A DNA stretch of 64,000 nt from Brachypodius melanocephalos (lineage: Eukaryota; Chordata; Aves; Passeriformes; Pycnonotidae): contig VZSR01000520.1 of NCBI GenBank assembly GCA_013398615.1, positions 28,687,604-28,751,603 on the forward strand, written 5' to 3'. The notes below the pieces were generated by a model. That model did no database searches. It saw nothing but the letters and a program-made list of their open reading frames with translations, and had not been told where the DNA came from. Position numbers and translations under genes: made by a program. Of the stretch, positions 35,001 through 47,000 are shown piece after piece (the stretch's first letter is position 1; the number at the start of each line of letters is the position of its first letter).

Positions 35001-38000
35001 TTTGAATGGGGTGAGTCTGTCTAAGTGTTTAAGGGTCTACATATTTTCTAGCTAGGAATGACCATTTATATTTCCCTACAGTTTAATGGCAGGTTTAAAG
35101 TCAGCCTCCAGGCTGCAGCATGCTTCCTCTATCAGCATTCCATCCTTGTAGTATGGCTGGTACCAGCTGTGTTTCATAGCTCAGTGCATAGATGGAGTGG
35201 AGCAGCCTGGCTGCTCTCTGCAGGCCTCTGCCTCTGTGGACTTCCATGTGGCAATCTCCCTTCCACAGGAACTGTGGAAAGCCACCCCAGAGTTAACCCA
35301 CATTAAATTACCACACTAGCCCTCTCTGGCACTGTTTGTGTGGTGTCTCTTAAAGGCTGGAATAGGTGCTTGGAGGTGGGACCTTTTCTCTCAAGTGTGT
35401 GTTCAGCTGTTACTGATAATCCCTGGTTTCTTTGTGCTTCTTGGGAGCTAGACGAATGCTCTGTGCATCATTGATTCCCAGTGAAGCAGCTTGAATACAG
35501 TCTCCACAGCAACCTTACATCATAGCATTCACTTCTTCACATGGGCAGTGCTGGGCAATATTTAATTTTAAAGTTACAGAGGGAGGGAGGGTAAAAAAAG
35601 GTAGAAATGGGAGGAAAGTGATGGAGAGGAAATGGTAATGAGAAAAAGAGCAATGATAAAAGAGATAAAGGGAGACAATAACATGTATAAAAATAAAGGA
35701 CCTTGTAAAACTGGGCAGTATTAAAAGCTGATGTAAATGCCTGTATTAATAGTTAAAAGGTACCAAAATCAAGGTATTTAAAACCAGAAAAGGTTTGGGA
35801 ACCTAGTGCATCCATTGCTGGAGCCTAGAGGGTTTAACAGGGTTGCTTCGGGACCAAATTTAATTCCACTCTAGCTAGATCCTCAGTATATTTAAAATAT
35901 GATATACCTAGATGAAGTATAGGTGGCAGAGCAGCAAGGTGGAGTATCAGAGCAGAGGAGAGTATAGAGAGGGATCCTGAATTTTTCCCTCCTGGGGCCA
36001 GCATCACACCTGGGAACTTGCAGATGAATTCAAATAGAAGAAAAAATGGCGATGAGGGAACCTTCTCAGGGTGCCTAGGCCTAGTCCTGCTGCTCTTGAA
36101 TTCAGTGGTAAGACTTCCAGTTCTCCCATCAGGCCCAAGAGCAGGGCACTTCAGATGAATCTTAAGTGTAGGCAAGAAGTAATTACATACTGCCTGGATC
36201 AGTGCAGAACAAATGGGAGAAAGAGCAACTGGAAATACAGATACCTAGGGAGAAATGTGACAAGCTAACAAATTAAGCAAGAGCTTGCAAAAGGGCAGGA
36301 AGATCAAAAAAAGCCAATTTCATGTACAGAAGCATTGTATTTTCAGTCAATTAGAAATAGTCTGCCTTCTGATGTGACCTACTTCTGTGAATCTTATCAC
36401 AGGCTTGGATGTTTGACAAATGTTTTGTGGGAAAACTGGCTTAAATGGAGGCCATGCCAACGAGATGGATGTTTGAGCAAAGACAGAGCACTTGTGAGGT
36501 GGATTTGTGGCAGTTCAACATGACTCTGTTGTCCCCGCACGAACTTACTTGATACCCCCCTGGGAGGGGTCTCCCATTTTAGGCCAGCATCATGGCTGGT
36601 ATTGAGAGCTGCAGCATGTAGCTCTGATGTAAAGCTGAATGGCATGTGTGCTGATTTGACACAGGAGGAGAAGCATCATATGTGCTGACTAGTGAGTTGT
36701 CCTGTCCAACCCTATTTTAAGTCCAGGGCTAGTTTGTGTACCTATCAGGGATCATTGGGATAAAAATAATCAATAGTGAGCAAATGCTGGCTTTCTAATC
36801 TCAGCCACAGTGGTTTGGATGAGTGATGGTGGGAGGTGATCATTCTCTTGAGTGTTATATGCAAGAGGTTTAGGTGGGCAGGGTGGGATTTGCAGGGTAA
36901 CACAAGTAGTAACAGCGGGAGAGGCTGCACAAAGAAATCTTTGCAGTAACTCCTGGAAACAATCACCAGTGAGATCACAAAGCAAGAATCTTTTGGGGAG
37001 ACAGTGGAGATAATGCAGGTTGGACTTGTTTTGGGTGTATTCCTTGAAGCAGTTGGGGAAAGCTGTGTTCATAAGAATAGGTGTTAAGATATGAATGAAA
37101 GAGTCTCTCCTACCTCTATTTTTATCTTCCTTGCTTGAACAAGGTTCTGAAAGTGCAAAGGTCTCAAGCGTGGAAAATAAATGCAAGCCATATATGTTCT
37201 TTCTCTGCAGAACTATTAATATTCTATTAATGAACTATTAATTAACACAGGGAGAGACAGTTGGTTCAGCTCAGTGCTCTATGAAGTGCGTGCAGAGCAA
37301 AGCCAGGCAGCTTCTGGTGAAATGTAGACACCACACATTTAGGGAGAAAGACTGGCAAGGAGCTCTGGAAAATAAAACTTTCAGAGTGGGTGCACCTTAA
37401 AAGCACAAAATCATTGTGCTTAGAAACTAAAAAAGGTGGAAGAAATTTTGACAGGACTGGAATTGCTCCCTCTGGTAGGTTTGTTGGAAAGGACTGTCTT
37501 GTGGCTGTGGGATACAGGGATATTGGGGAAGTGATGCCACTCTGTTCTGGTTAAGGGCATTTCACAGCATCCCTTGTCATAGAATGGAGTAGTTGCAGAA
37601 GGACTTGTCAGCTTTTACAACCTTGGTCTTCCAAATATCCTTCGTGCCTTTCTGTTGCCTGGCTCTACTACTGTCCAGTGCATTCCCTAATATAGGTCTC
37701 ACTTCTCTGTTGCTGCACAGTGCTGTCACAGTTTAGCTACTGTGGTATCTCGTTGCTTCACTGTGTACTCTTCTCTATGCCAACACACACTTTTACTTCT
37801 TCCTAGTCCCAGAAAACCTCCTTGTATTGCATATCCCAGTAAGCCAGCTCTACTCACTGTATTACTTCTTGTGTGTACATCAGGATGTCGCTTTTCACAG
37901 CCTATTGCTCATCAGCTTCCAGCTCATCCTTACACACTGGCATTTTTAACCAACTTACTGACCTTTCCCCTAAGACTTCTTATTCTCCCTCTTGATATGT

Positions 38001-41000
38001 TTGTGTACTCCGTACTCTACCCAGGCCTTAACTCATGTTGTAGGTAATTTTCCTTAGTGGGAGACACTCCTCTCCTCCCCATCTGTCATTCTTTCCTTTC
38101 AGAAATATCCCAGTTCCTGTTCCTTTCTGGCAGGTTCCTGTTGGGCAGGTTCTCTAGTCATTGCACCTGTCTCTGGTATGAGGTTGAGGATTAGGGCAAG
38201 GATAACTGAGGGCAGTGTGGTCCCAAGCAGTGTCTTTCCCATGTTAATGAGGTGCTTGTGTAGTGGAGGTGCCCAGGTGCTCTGTGTCCAGGCTGTCATT
38301 GCTTGGGGGGTGATGGGCTGGTGTAAGGCATGTGACTAGCCATGGGAGTGAGTGTTTCTCCTTTCCTCGACTTACCTTCACATCTAACAAATGCTGAAAC
38401 TCCTGTAGAGGAGTAGAAATGGTTGAAGCTGAGCAGTCTCAGATGTTATCGAATGAGGGATCCCAAGAAATCCTGACTACAGGTATCCATATCTGCATAC
38501 ATACTATGCCATTGCTGGTGAGTTTGCTGTGCTTCAGGAAAGGCTGAGGCAAAAGAGGCTCCATAGGGAGAACACACCAGTGATTGAAAGTTCTGCTTAC
38601 AATGCTTGCTTTGTTCAAGGATGGGAGAAAGGGCTGGGGAGAGCTCAGATGTCAGGGCTTCTCTGCTGAAGCCAAATCATGTAAAGGGCTTAAACAGATG
38701 GAAAGATAGTAATTTGGAAGGATGTCATTCTAGCTCTGCTTTGTGGAAATGCAGGTAATGGGAAGTAGTTTCTAATTGCTTGATTACCCAGCAACTCCAA
38801 GGAGACCATCCTTTTCATCCACAGTTAATTGCAGCTTTTACAGGTTGTTCAAGCACTATTTTGCCATTTGCAAGAAACCTCCTGCAGCCATAGAGTAAAG
38901 GAGCTTGTTGATTGAGCAGGGCAGGATACATCAATGGTTTGTGATTTATAAACAAAGCACATGTTGTAGAGGAACCTCCTGTGCTGTGATTTGTGAAGGA
39001 GGATGCATTTCCACAGTGATGTTTGGAGGATTCAGCCTTGGATTCCTGCTGCTGTACCTGGCACAGCCCAGTACTGTGCAAGTAAGAAACAGATACTCCT
39101 TGTCTGAGAACTCATTCTCCTTGCAGCAAAACTGTGGCTAAGAAGAATACTGCCCTTTGTCAAATGTAAGTGGTAGAGACTAGACAATATAGAATTTTTG
39201 TCAGGTGTCTAAAGAGGAAAATGATGCCTAAAGATTTTTAGCTTTTTATATATTTTTCATAGATTTGTAGCCTTTTAGATTGTTAATACATGTAGCTCCT
39301 AGTACTTTTCCTACCCTTTCCCCCTATATTTTAGAACAATAAGCTAACCAACACGTTCCCGAAATATTTTTAGTCTTATTTAACGACAGGACCACCAACA
39401 AGGATGTTTTGTTTTCCAACTAGAATCTTAGGAGGCACAACAAGAAATGGGATAGAGAAGCCCCTCCCTATCCAATGGGACCAATTCCAATGGGGCAGTA
39501 CCCAGGGAAAAATTACCTAACCAACTGCTTTTCTAATTGCACAATATTTAATAGGTGTACTAATCAACTAACCTTATAAAAATTGTAGAATTACTGTACC
39601 ATGTGTGGGTTTTGCCATATTATGTACCTGGAGGTTTTCAGGTTTAGTTTTGCTATTATATTATCATTCTAACGTTGTTTGGGAAGGTTTGTTCTATTTC
39701 CAGGCAACACTTTAAATTGCTCCCTGTCTTGGCTTACGAGTGGTATTCTCCAATTTAGTACTCCAGCTAAAACCAGCTAGATGCACAAAAGGCAAAGATC
39801 ATGGGTTGAGATAAGAACAATTTACTGGAAACAGCAATGAGATAAGAAAACAAACAGTAACAGCAACAATATTAATAATGAAAGGTATAAGACAAAGAAA
39901 CAATTTATGTGAAAAGCCCCTGACAATAAACAATACCTGACTGTTCTGTCCACCACTTCAACTGGATTGGAAGGAACCCCTTCTTGGAAGAGGAAGAGAG
40001 TGAAGTGGTATGGTATCAAGTAACTTTAGTGTCCTGGTCGCACCCCTCCCAGTTACTGCAAAAATTAACCCTGTCCTGATTGGAACTAAGGCAGTCCCAA
40101 AGTTCCCAAAGTGTTTTTTGGGTTGAGTACATGAAATATTATTCATCTGTTGTTGAAATGTACCCATATACACCTGGGAATATGATCTGCAGTCATGCTG
40201 CATGGCCATTTGACAGGGAGGGACAAAAATGGTATGCCCATGTGTACTGCCGTGGGAAAGACAGAGAATGAGACCACAGCAAGGTGGTAATCCCCAGTGC
40301 AGGAAACTTCCCTGTCCTCATACGTTTAAGAGAGTATGAGAAATAGTGGGAGTAGAAAAACTTATTTTTACTCCTATTTCTGTATGAATTCTAGGCTAGT
40401 ATGGCAGCCTTTGCTGTGCCAGTGACAGGAAGAAGGATGGATTTGATTCCCTATCTTCTGGAATTGTCAAGGAGCATTTTAAGCTCTGACAAGACATATG
40501 CTTATTTCTGATTTGCAGAATGATTCAAGTAATGCTCAGCCTTGTGGGAGAGGAGGTAGGCCTTCAATAGGCTGTTGGGTATTACACTGCATGTCCTACA
40601 GCATCCAAGTTATTCCCAAGGTAGCATGAGTGACTTTCTGCACCTGGCTCCATAGAGTGCTCTAGAGAAGAATCATTTACTGTGCTACATCACAAGGTCT
40701 TCATGTCGTATTGAGGGTTGCTGCAGTTACTGTTACGGCTCCAGAAAGCCTTTTCTCAGGTGGGCAGTGTTCTCTAACCCACCCAGGATGCCAGGACACG
40801 TGCCTGCTTCCTCCAGTGTTGCACACCTTTGTGATTGAGTGTTCTGCCCAAAAGCACTGATGTATGGCACAGTGCACTGTCCCTCTTGTGGTTGCCTGAG
40901 GCTGTGAACTGACACGGAATGGCTTTGCTGAGCACTCAGGTCTCCTGTAGCTTGTGAACCTGGTTCTGTCCTAAAACACCATCTCCAGAAGTGCCGTGGT

Positions 41001-44000
41001 GGGGTGGTCTGTGAAGTCCATCACTGTGCATTACATCACTAATGGACTCAGGGCAACCAGATCTAGGTCAGCAAGAGCATCTTTTGCTGCTGTGGGTGTT
41101 GTCAGTTACAGGAGATCTCCTCATTCTGCATTACCCTCCATTAGCTACCAATGTGGAAGCTGAGCTGTGGTGGCCTGAGTGTTAGGGGCTGGAAAGTGGG
41201 ATGGGAAGATATGGCCTTTCTCCCACCCACGCTTCTCCCACTCTGAGTCTCTCGCAGTACAACCGGCAGGGCTTCCAAGCAGACATCAATAAAAACCACA
41301 TTTTTATTAAAACTGTAATGACGAATAAAAAACCTTCACATTTCTTTCAATAACTTGGGAAATAAAAAAGAGATTTTTATCAATTATGAAAAATATTTTG
41401 GCCATAAAAAGGTAATTTAAAGAGTCTGAGATGGATGGCAAATAGCATTAATGTCACCCAGAACAAATGGTCCTGCATTACTCAACTGAAAGGCACAAGT
41501 GGCTGCCTGTGCAGGTCCCGCTGCTGCAGCAGCCTCTGCTGTGCTTGCCCTGCCTTGTCTCTGGTAAGAGACCCCAGTCACTGGCAGATCCCAGTGTGGC
41601 TGCCTCTACACTGAGCCCTAGTGTGGGCAGCAGCTGTCCAGAACTACTGCTCCAACGGCAGATGAGAAAAGCAAACAGAGAGCTTTACGTGGCTCAGGTA
41701 GTGAGCCTTGCTTTGTTTCTTATGTTCCTGTTCACTCTGTACGAAAGCTCTAGTGTTTACTGACCCTTGCTGTTGTGCCAAGGACAGCCTGGTGTGTCCT
41801 TACTGCCAGGGGAGCTTTCAAAGAGGATACTGCTTCTTTCCATGGCTTTTCTCTCCACTCAGCTCCTGGGAGAGTTTGACTGGGTTCTGTTTGTGGCAGC
41901 ATCTTCCTGGCTAATCTAGGCCCCATAGTCTATGAGAGGAAAGGTTTTGAGTATAGATTAGAGGATAATTTCCTTTAACTTCTTTCAAATTAATAAGATT
42001 TACAATATAGGAAGTTGAACAGTAGATTTTCTGAAGGATTGTTTGGAGGGCTTTTTGTAAGGAAGAGAAAAACTTCAAATCAGAAAGTGCAATGGGGAAT
42101 GGCCTGGTAAGGAATAGTTCTGAACTGGATGCTTTTGCCTTCAGTTAACAAATTCTGCAGATGCCTGGGGTGTATGACATACCTGCAAGGAATTTGTTGG
42201 CTCAGTGTGCAGATGGTAAGCTGTGTTCAGTAGATTTTTCTCAGAGTTTTGGTTACACCTGCACTGTTGTTCTGAAGCAAATACATCTTGGCTGACAGTA
42301 CACATGACAGCTGTGTCAGGCTGTATTCACTGTCCACATCCTGCAGAGGTGGTGAATGTGCTGCACAGCAATGCTCAAGCCATTGACAGAAAAAACTTCT
42401 CAGCATGTGGGTAACCCTTCCAATTCCAAACAATTACTGGAAATTGCAGTCTGCAACTGGGATTAATAGTCTTTATTCTTGCATATGGAGACTTTCTTTT
42501 TTCAGATGTATTTTGTTTGCTCAGCAATCTCCAGGCATTTCTGACACAGCAGGATCTGTGTAAGGGCAGAAACACTGAGCTGCTGTGTTGAGGGACTGGC
42601 TTCTGTTTCAAAACCCACTGCTGATACCCTCTGAAATGTTCTTGATGCTCTGATTTTGACACAGGCTGGGTTTGCTATGCCTGATTTTTCTCTGAGGGAG
42701 TGAAGAATGCCATCATCTGCTTGCCCACTGATCTTTTAATGTCCTACTTGATGCTGCCTAGTTATTATCTCCTAATTTCTTTCAGAATTTTACATCTGCA
42801 CAGCTACTTGGCTCTTGACCCATCAGAAACATGAACACATGATGCAGTGAGTCAGGAAACTTATGGCAATAAGTTATTTGTAGATGAAACAAATCACATA
42901 AGATGAGATAAGGAGTTACAGGGTCTGACCTTGACATATCTGTATTTTTCTAACACAGAATAGTCACACAGAATTTTTATGAATTTATAAGGTATACAGT
43001 GATCTAATAGGTTTTGTTTTATAGCCCTTCTGGGATCTGTCTGGCAGGCAGCTCTTGATTCTATGGAAGGATGCTGAGCCATAAAAAACACTTCAATTCC
43101 GCTTGCAAGTTTTCTTCCCTGTGAAAAAAATTGCTAGAAACACTGGAAGTTCTCCTTAAGAGAAGCCACACACACAACATGCTTTTATATTTTGAGGATT
43201 GAGGCAAAAATTGGCATCTAAGGTGTCTCAACATTTTTTGCACCATTAGTGAGCAGTGTGTTTGTTCCTTATAGGCAAACCAGCCTGAGGAAGTTTTCTC
43301 ATGTTACATTTGTGAACATTAGATACATTTTGCACTTATTTTCTGTAAGTTTTGCAGTATTTAGTTTTAGAGGATGTGTATTTCAGAGCCAAACCTCTGA
43401 AGCTGTCTGTGACAACTGAAGAAGTAAACTCACATGACCTATTGCTTGTGCCAGGAGAGCTCAGCTGAAGCAAACCTACAAGTTTCTCCCTTACAAAGCT
43501 CACGTAATGACTGCATCTCAAATTGGCGAGTTCTTGGAAAAGGCTGTTCAGCACCAATCCTTCCAAATTTCAAATTATTAGTAGAAAATTTACATTAGTT
43601 AGCTCATTTTGGATAATGAATGAAACTGAGGTGGTATCAGTTGTGTGTGGAGAACAAAGCTAATTTTCTCAAGCACCTTATTGGATGTAGCTGATTGGTT
43701 CAGGTCTATTAACTGCTATTCCTATTTATCAAGAAAGGCTAGAAGGAGGCTAGAGCAATTAAAATTACTAGGGCTTGTTAAGAGGGGTTATAATAAAAAA
43801 GTGTCTCCATGTAACTTTTCGCACCATGCCCTTTGTAAACTGCTAATGTTTTTGCCCTGGCTGCCAAGAAAACCCATAAGCCAATGCCTCTTCTCCCAGT
43901 CCATCTTTTATCCTTTGGATCATAACCCAATCTATTCCTCTTCTATTTTTTTTTTTTGTTGGTGGTGGTGGTGGTGTTTTTTTGTTTTGTTTTTTGTTTT

Positions 44001-47000
44001 GTTTTTTGTTTGTTTTTTTTGTTTGTTTGTTTGTTTTTTTGGTTTGGTTTGGGTTTTTTTGATTTTTTTTGGGCTTTTTTTGTTTTTTTTTTTTTTGGTT
44101 TTTTTTGTTTTTTTTTTTTAAAAAGGTGTGAGGTTGGTTCTTAATGGGATATCCTGGCCAAGGCCTTTGCCGGTCCCTTGCAGTCATTAAAACCAGGTCA
44201 GGAATTACAGATTGGCTGTTCCAAGATAAACATTTGAGACAGTGGGTTGTTCTCAGTGGGTGAGCAGGAAGGAATGGAAAAGATATGGAGCAGAGTGGTT
44301 CTGTGGGCCTTATCTCTCTAATGACTACACATAGCACACTGATTACAATGTGTTGGACTGAGTGTCTCCAGTGACTTAGTATCTTGTACCTGATGAGGGA
44401 GAAAGTGCAGCCTGACTCCTCTGGGGCACTCTCTCCTGGCTTTGCTCTTCACAGGACATGTCTGAAGTGGATCTCTGTACTTGGCCCCTTTTTAGTTAGG
44501 TAAAGATCTTTTTGAGATGGTTACAGTAGATGGAATCCACCAAACTGTTCATCTTCATCCACAGAAACCAAATATTTTGAACTATAGGAAACAGAGCTAC
44601 ATACCAGTTAGTATTTAGAGGCTTCCTGTCGTGATCCTATTCCAGAGGCTGACTTTGTTGCTCCATTTTAGAGCTGCATCAGCCTGAGGGAAGGAAGAAA
44701 GGCAGTTGGATTCTGGCTTTAGAATAATGGGTTGCTAGATTGCTTGGAAATGCATGCGAATTAATCAAAATTACCCCCCTAACTCTGTTTCTGTAGCCCA
44801 CTTTTTTTCCTGGTAACAACCTCTAGCAGTACACACTGGGGATGCCAGAGGAGAACTTACATTCAAGCTGTTTCTTACTGTACCCTGGACTGTCAGCCCT
44901 TTCCTTTGCAGTACTCGTCACCCTGCAGTGGCAGCAGCAATGCTAGGCCTGTAAGTGTAGTTGATTTATGTTAACTGTTGAAACAATAATGTTTAATCTG
45001 TAAAGTGCTAATCTATTTTTTATGTTGATTATGAATAGGCCAGCTGTGCCTACTTTCCTATTCATAGAGTTTAGTGAACAAGCCCATTTCACAGGCTGGG
45101 TTTGGAGGGTAATTTACATGAGAGCAGACATTGCTTTAAGGAAAGTAAATCAGCTGGGTTACACCAGTGAGGCAGGGATTTGGCAGCCCTGCACTAAGAT
45201 CTAGGAGCAAGGGAAAAAAACATGGGTGGAAGAGGAGAAAGACAGATAATAAATGAACTGTAGAAGGAACAGACAGGTCAGAGCAGACATGTGAAAAGTA
45301 GGGGAAATATGGTCAGGAAAAGAAAGGAAAAGTTGATATTCAGAGGAGAGATTGAAAAGAAGGAAACAGGACAGGATGTGGCTGGTTTATCATAGGACTT
45401 TTCTCTTTGCGTCAGGGTTCCATGGTTTGTATGACCTGTCACTAGGGAGGACCTAGTGCATGGTGGCAGTGACGCTATTGGCAAAGTCAGTTGTGGATTT
45501 AATTTGTCGTGCAGTTGTCTCTCTTGAGGGACTTTAATTGATCTCTGTACATTTTTTTCCAAGAGTTGGCTGCAAAGGATACAAACTCCAGACCCCCATC
45601 CAGACCTCTTCGTAAGTTATTCTACCTCATCTTCTGCTTAGTCCCTGCACCTTGGTCTCTGTGGTGTGCACTGCTGAATAGCTGTGTCTTTCCCATTGAC
45701 TTATCTGCCATGTGTGCTGGTGTTTCAATATCCCATCAAGGCACAGTTAACACCAGTAACTGGCTTACGAACTTTACATCTTCGGCAGAGCTTTACCACC
45801 TTTTAAGCATAATTCTTCTAAAGTAGTGACCTTATTATATCCTTTTTTTGATATCAGTTCAGTTCAGGCAGGGCTGCCCACATCTGCCAGACTGCATGTA
45901 CTTCCAGGTCCACCTCAGACCCCTACTCCTACTTCCCTGTTATATTAATCTGAGGCAGTAGAACTTCAGGCCTGTTTGTACCTGTGTAATTATAACCAAA
46001 GCCAGAGGAAAGGATGTAACTGGGCAGAATCTGTCTGGGATTGGGCTTTGCCCTCTGCATATCATCATTGTACTGTGCCTCTGTCCACCCTGGTGACACG
46101 CTGCTGGATTGTCCAATGCTGTTTCTGTCATTCCTGCTTTTTGTCCCAGGTAATGAAGATCATCAGAGGGCTGGAACACCTCTCCTGTGAACACAGGATG
46201 AGAGAGTTGAGGTTGTTCTGCCTGGAGGAGGACTCAGGGAGACATCATAGCATGTTCTAGTACCTAAAGGGGGCCTGCAAGAGAGCTGGAGAGGGACTTT
46301 TACAGGGTATGATAGTGATAAGACAAGGGGGAATGACTTCAAACTGAAAGATAGTAGGTTTAGATTAGATAGTAGGAAAAAGATCTATTTTTTCTAATTT
46401 CTGTGGAGGTGGTGAGGTACTGGAACAGACTGTCCAGAGAAATTGTGTCTGCCCCATTCCTGTAAGTGTTTAAAGCCAGAGTGAATGGGGCTTTGAGCAA
46501 CCTGGTTTAGTGGAAGGTGTCACTGCCCATGGCAGGAAGGTTGGAACTAAGTGATCTTTCAGGTTCCTTCCAACTCAAACCATTCTATGACACTATAAGA
46601 CAAAATGCAATAATTTCCTGCACACACACTGTAGGAACCCTCCACTCCTGCACACCCTGCCTCTGCACACACACAAGCACCATCCTGATCCTGTTCTTCA
46701 TTTGCCTCTCTGTGGATAGATTTTGCCTACCATTCCGCATACAAGCTGTGTATACAAATGCCCCGCTCCATGCTTCCTTTTTAACTCTGTGCTCAAGCTG
46801 TGGCATAGCTTCACTTCCTGACCAAATCCTTGTATCTGACCTCTTCCAAACATCCCCTCATCACACTCTGTATAGTCACATAAAACTGCCCATACACATT
46901 CCCCCTCAACCCCCTTGGTTTGTCTTATACACTTCTTGAAGCCCTCAGACTTTCAAAGCTGAATCAGTCATTTAAGGTGAGGCACAGGTGGTGTATGTTT

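Noticed and set aside
36770..37186. 138-codon minus-strand frame
   Set aside because: No recognisable similarity, no splice or promoter context and ordinary intron composition; expected by chance in 64 kb.
37579..37620. 'tcatagaatgga' as the reverse-strand start of another CR1
   Set aside because: Only the first dozen bases agree; the following sequence does not match any CR1 3' end.
43645..44121. 158-codon frame and its 164-codon minus-strand partner
   Set aside because: Both run through the T/G low-complexity tract; the products are homopolymer-like.
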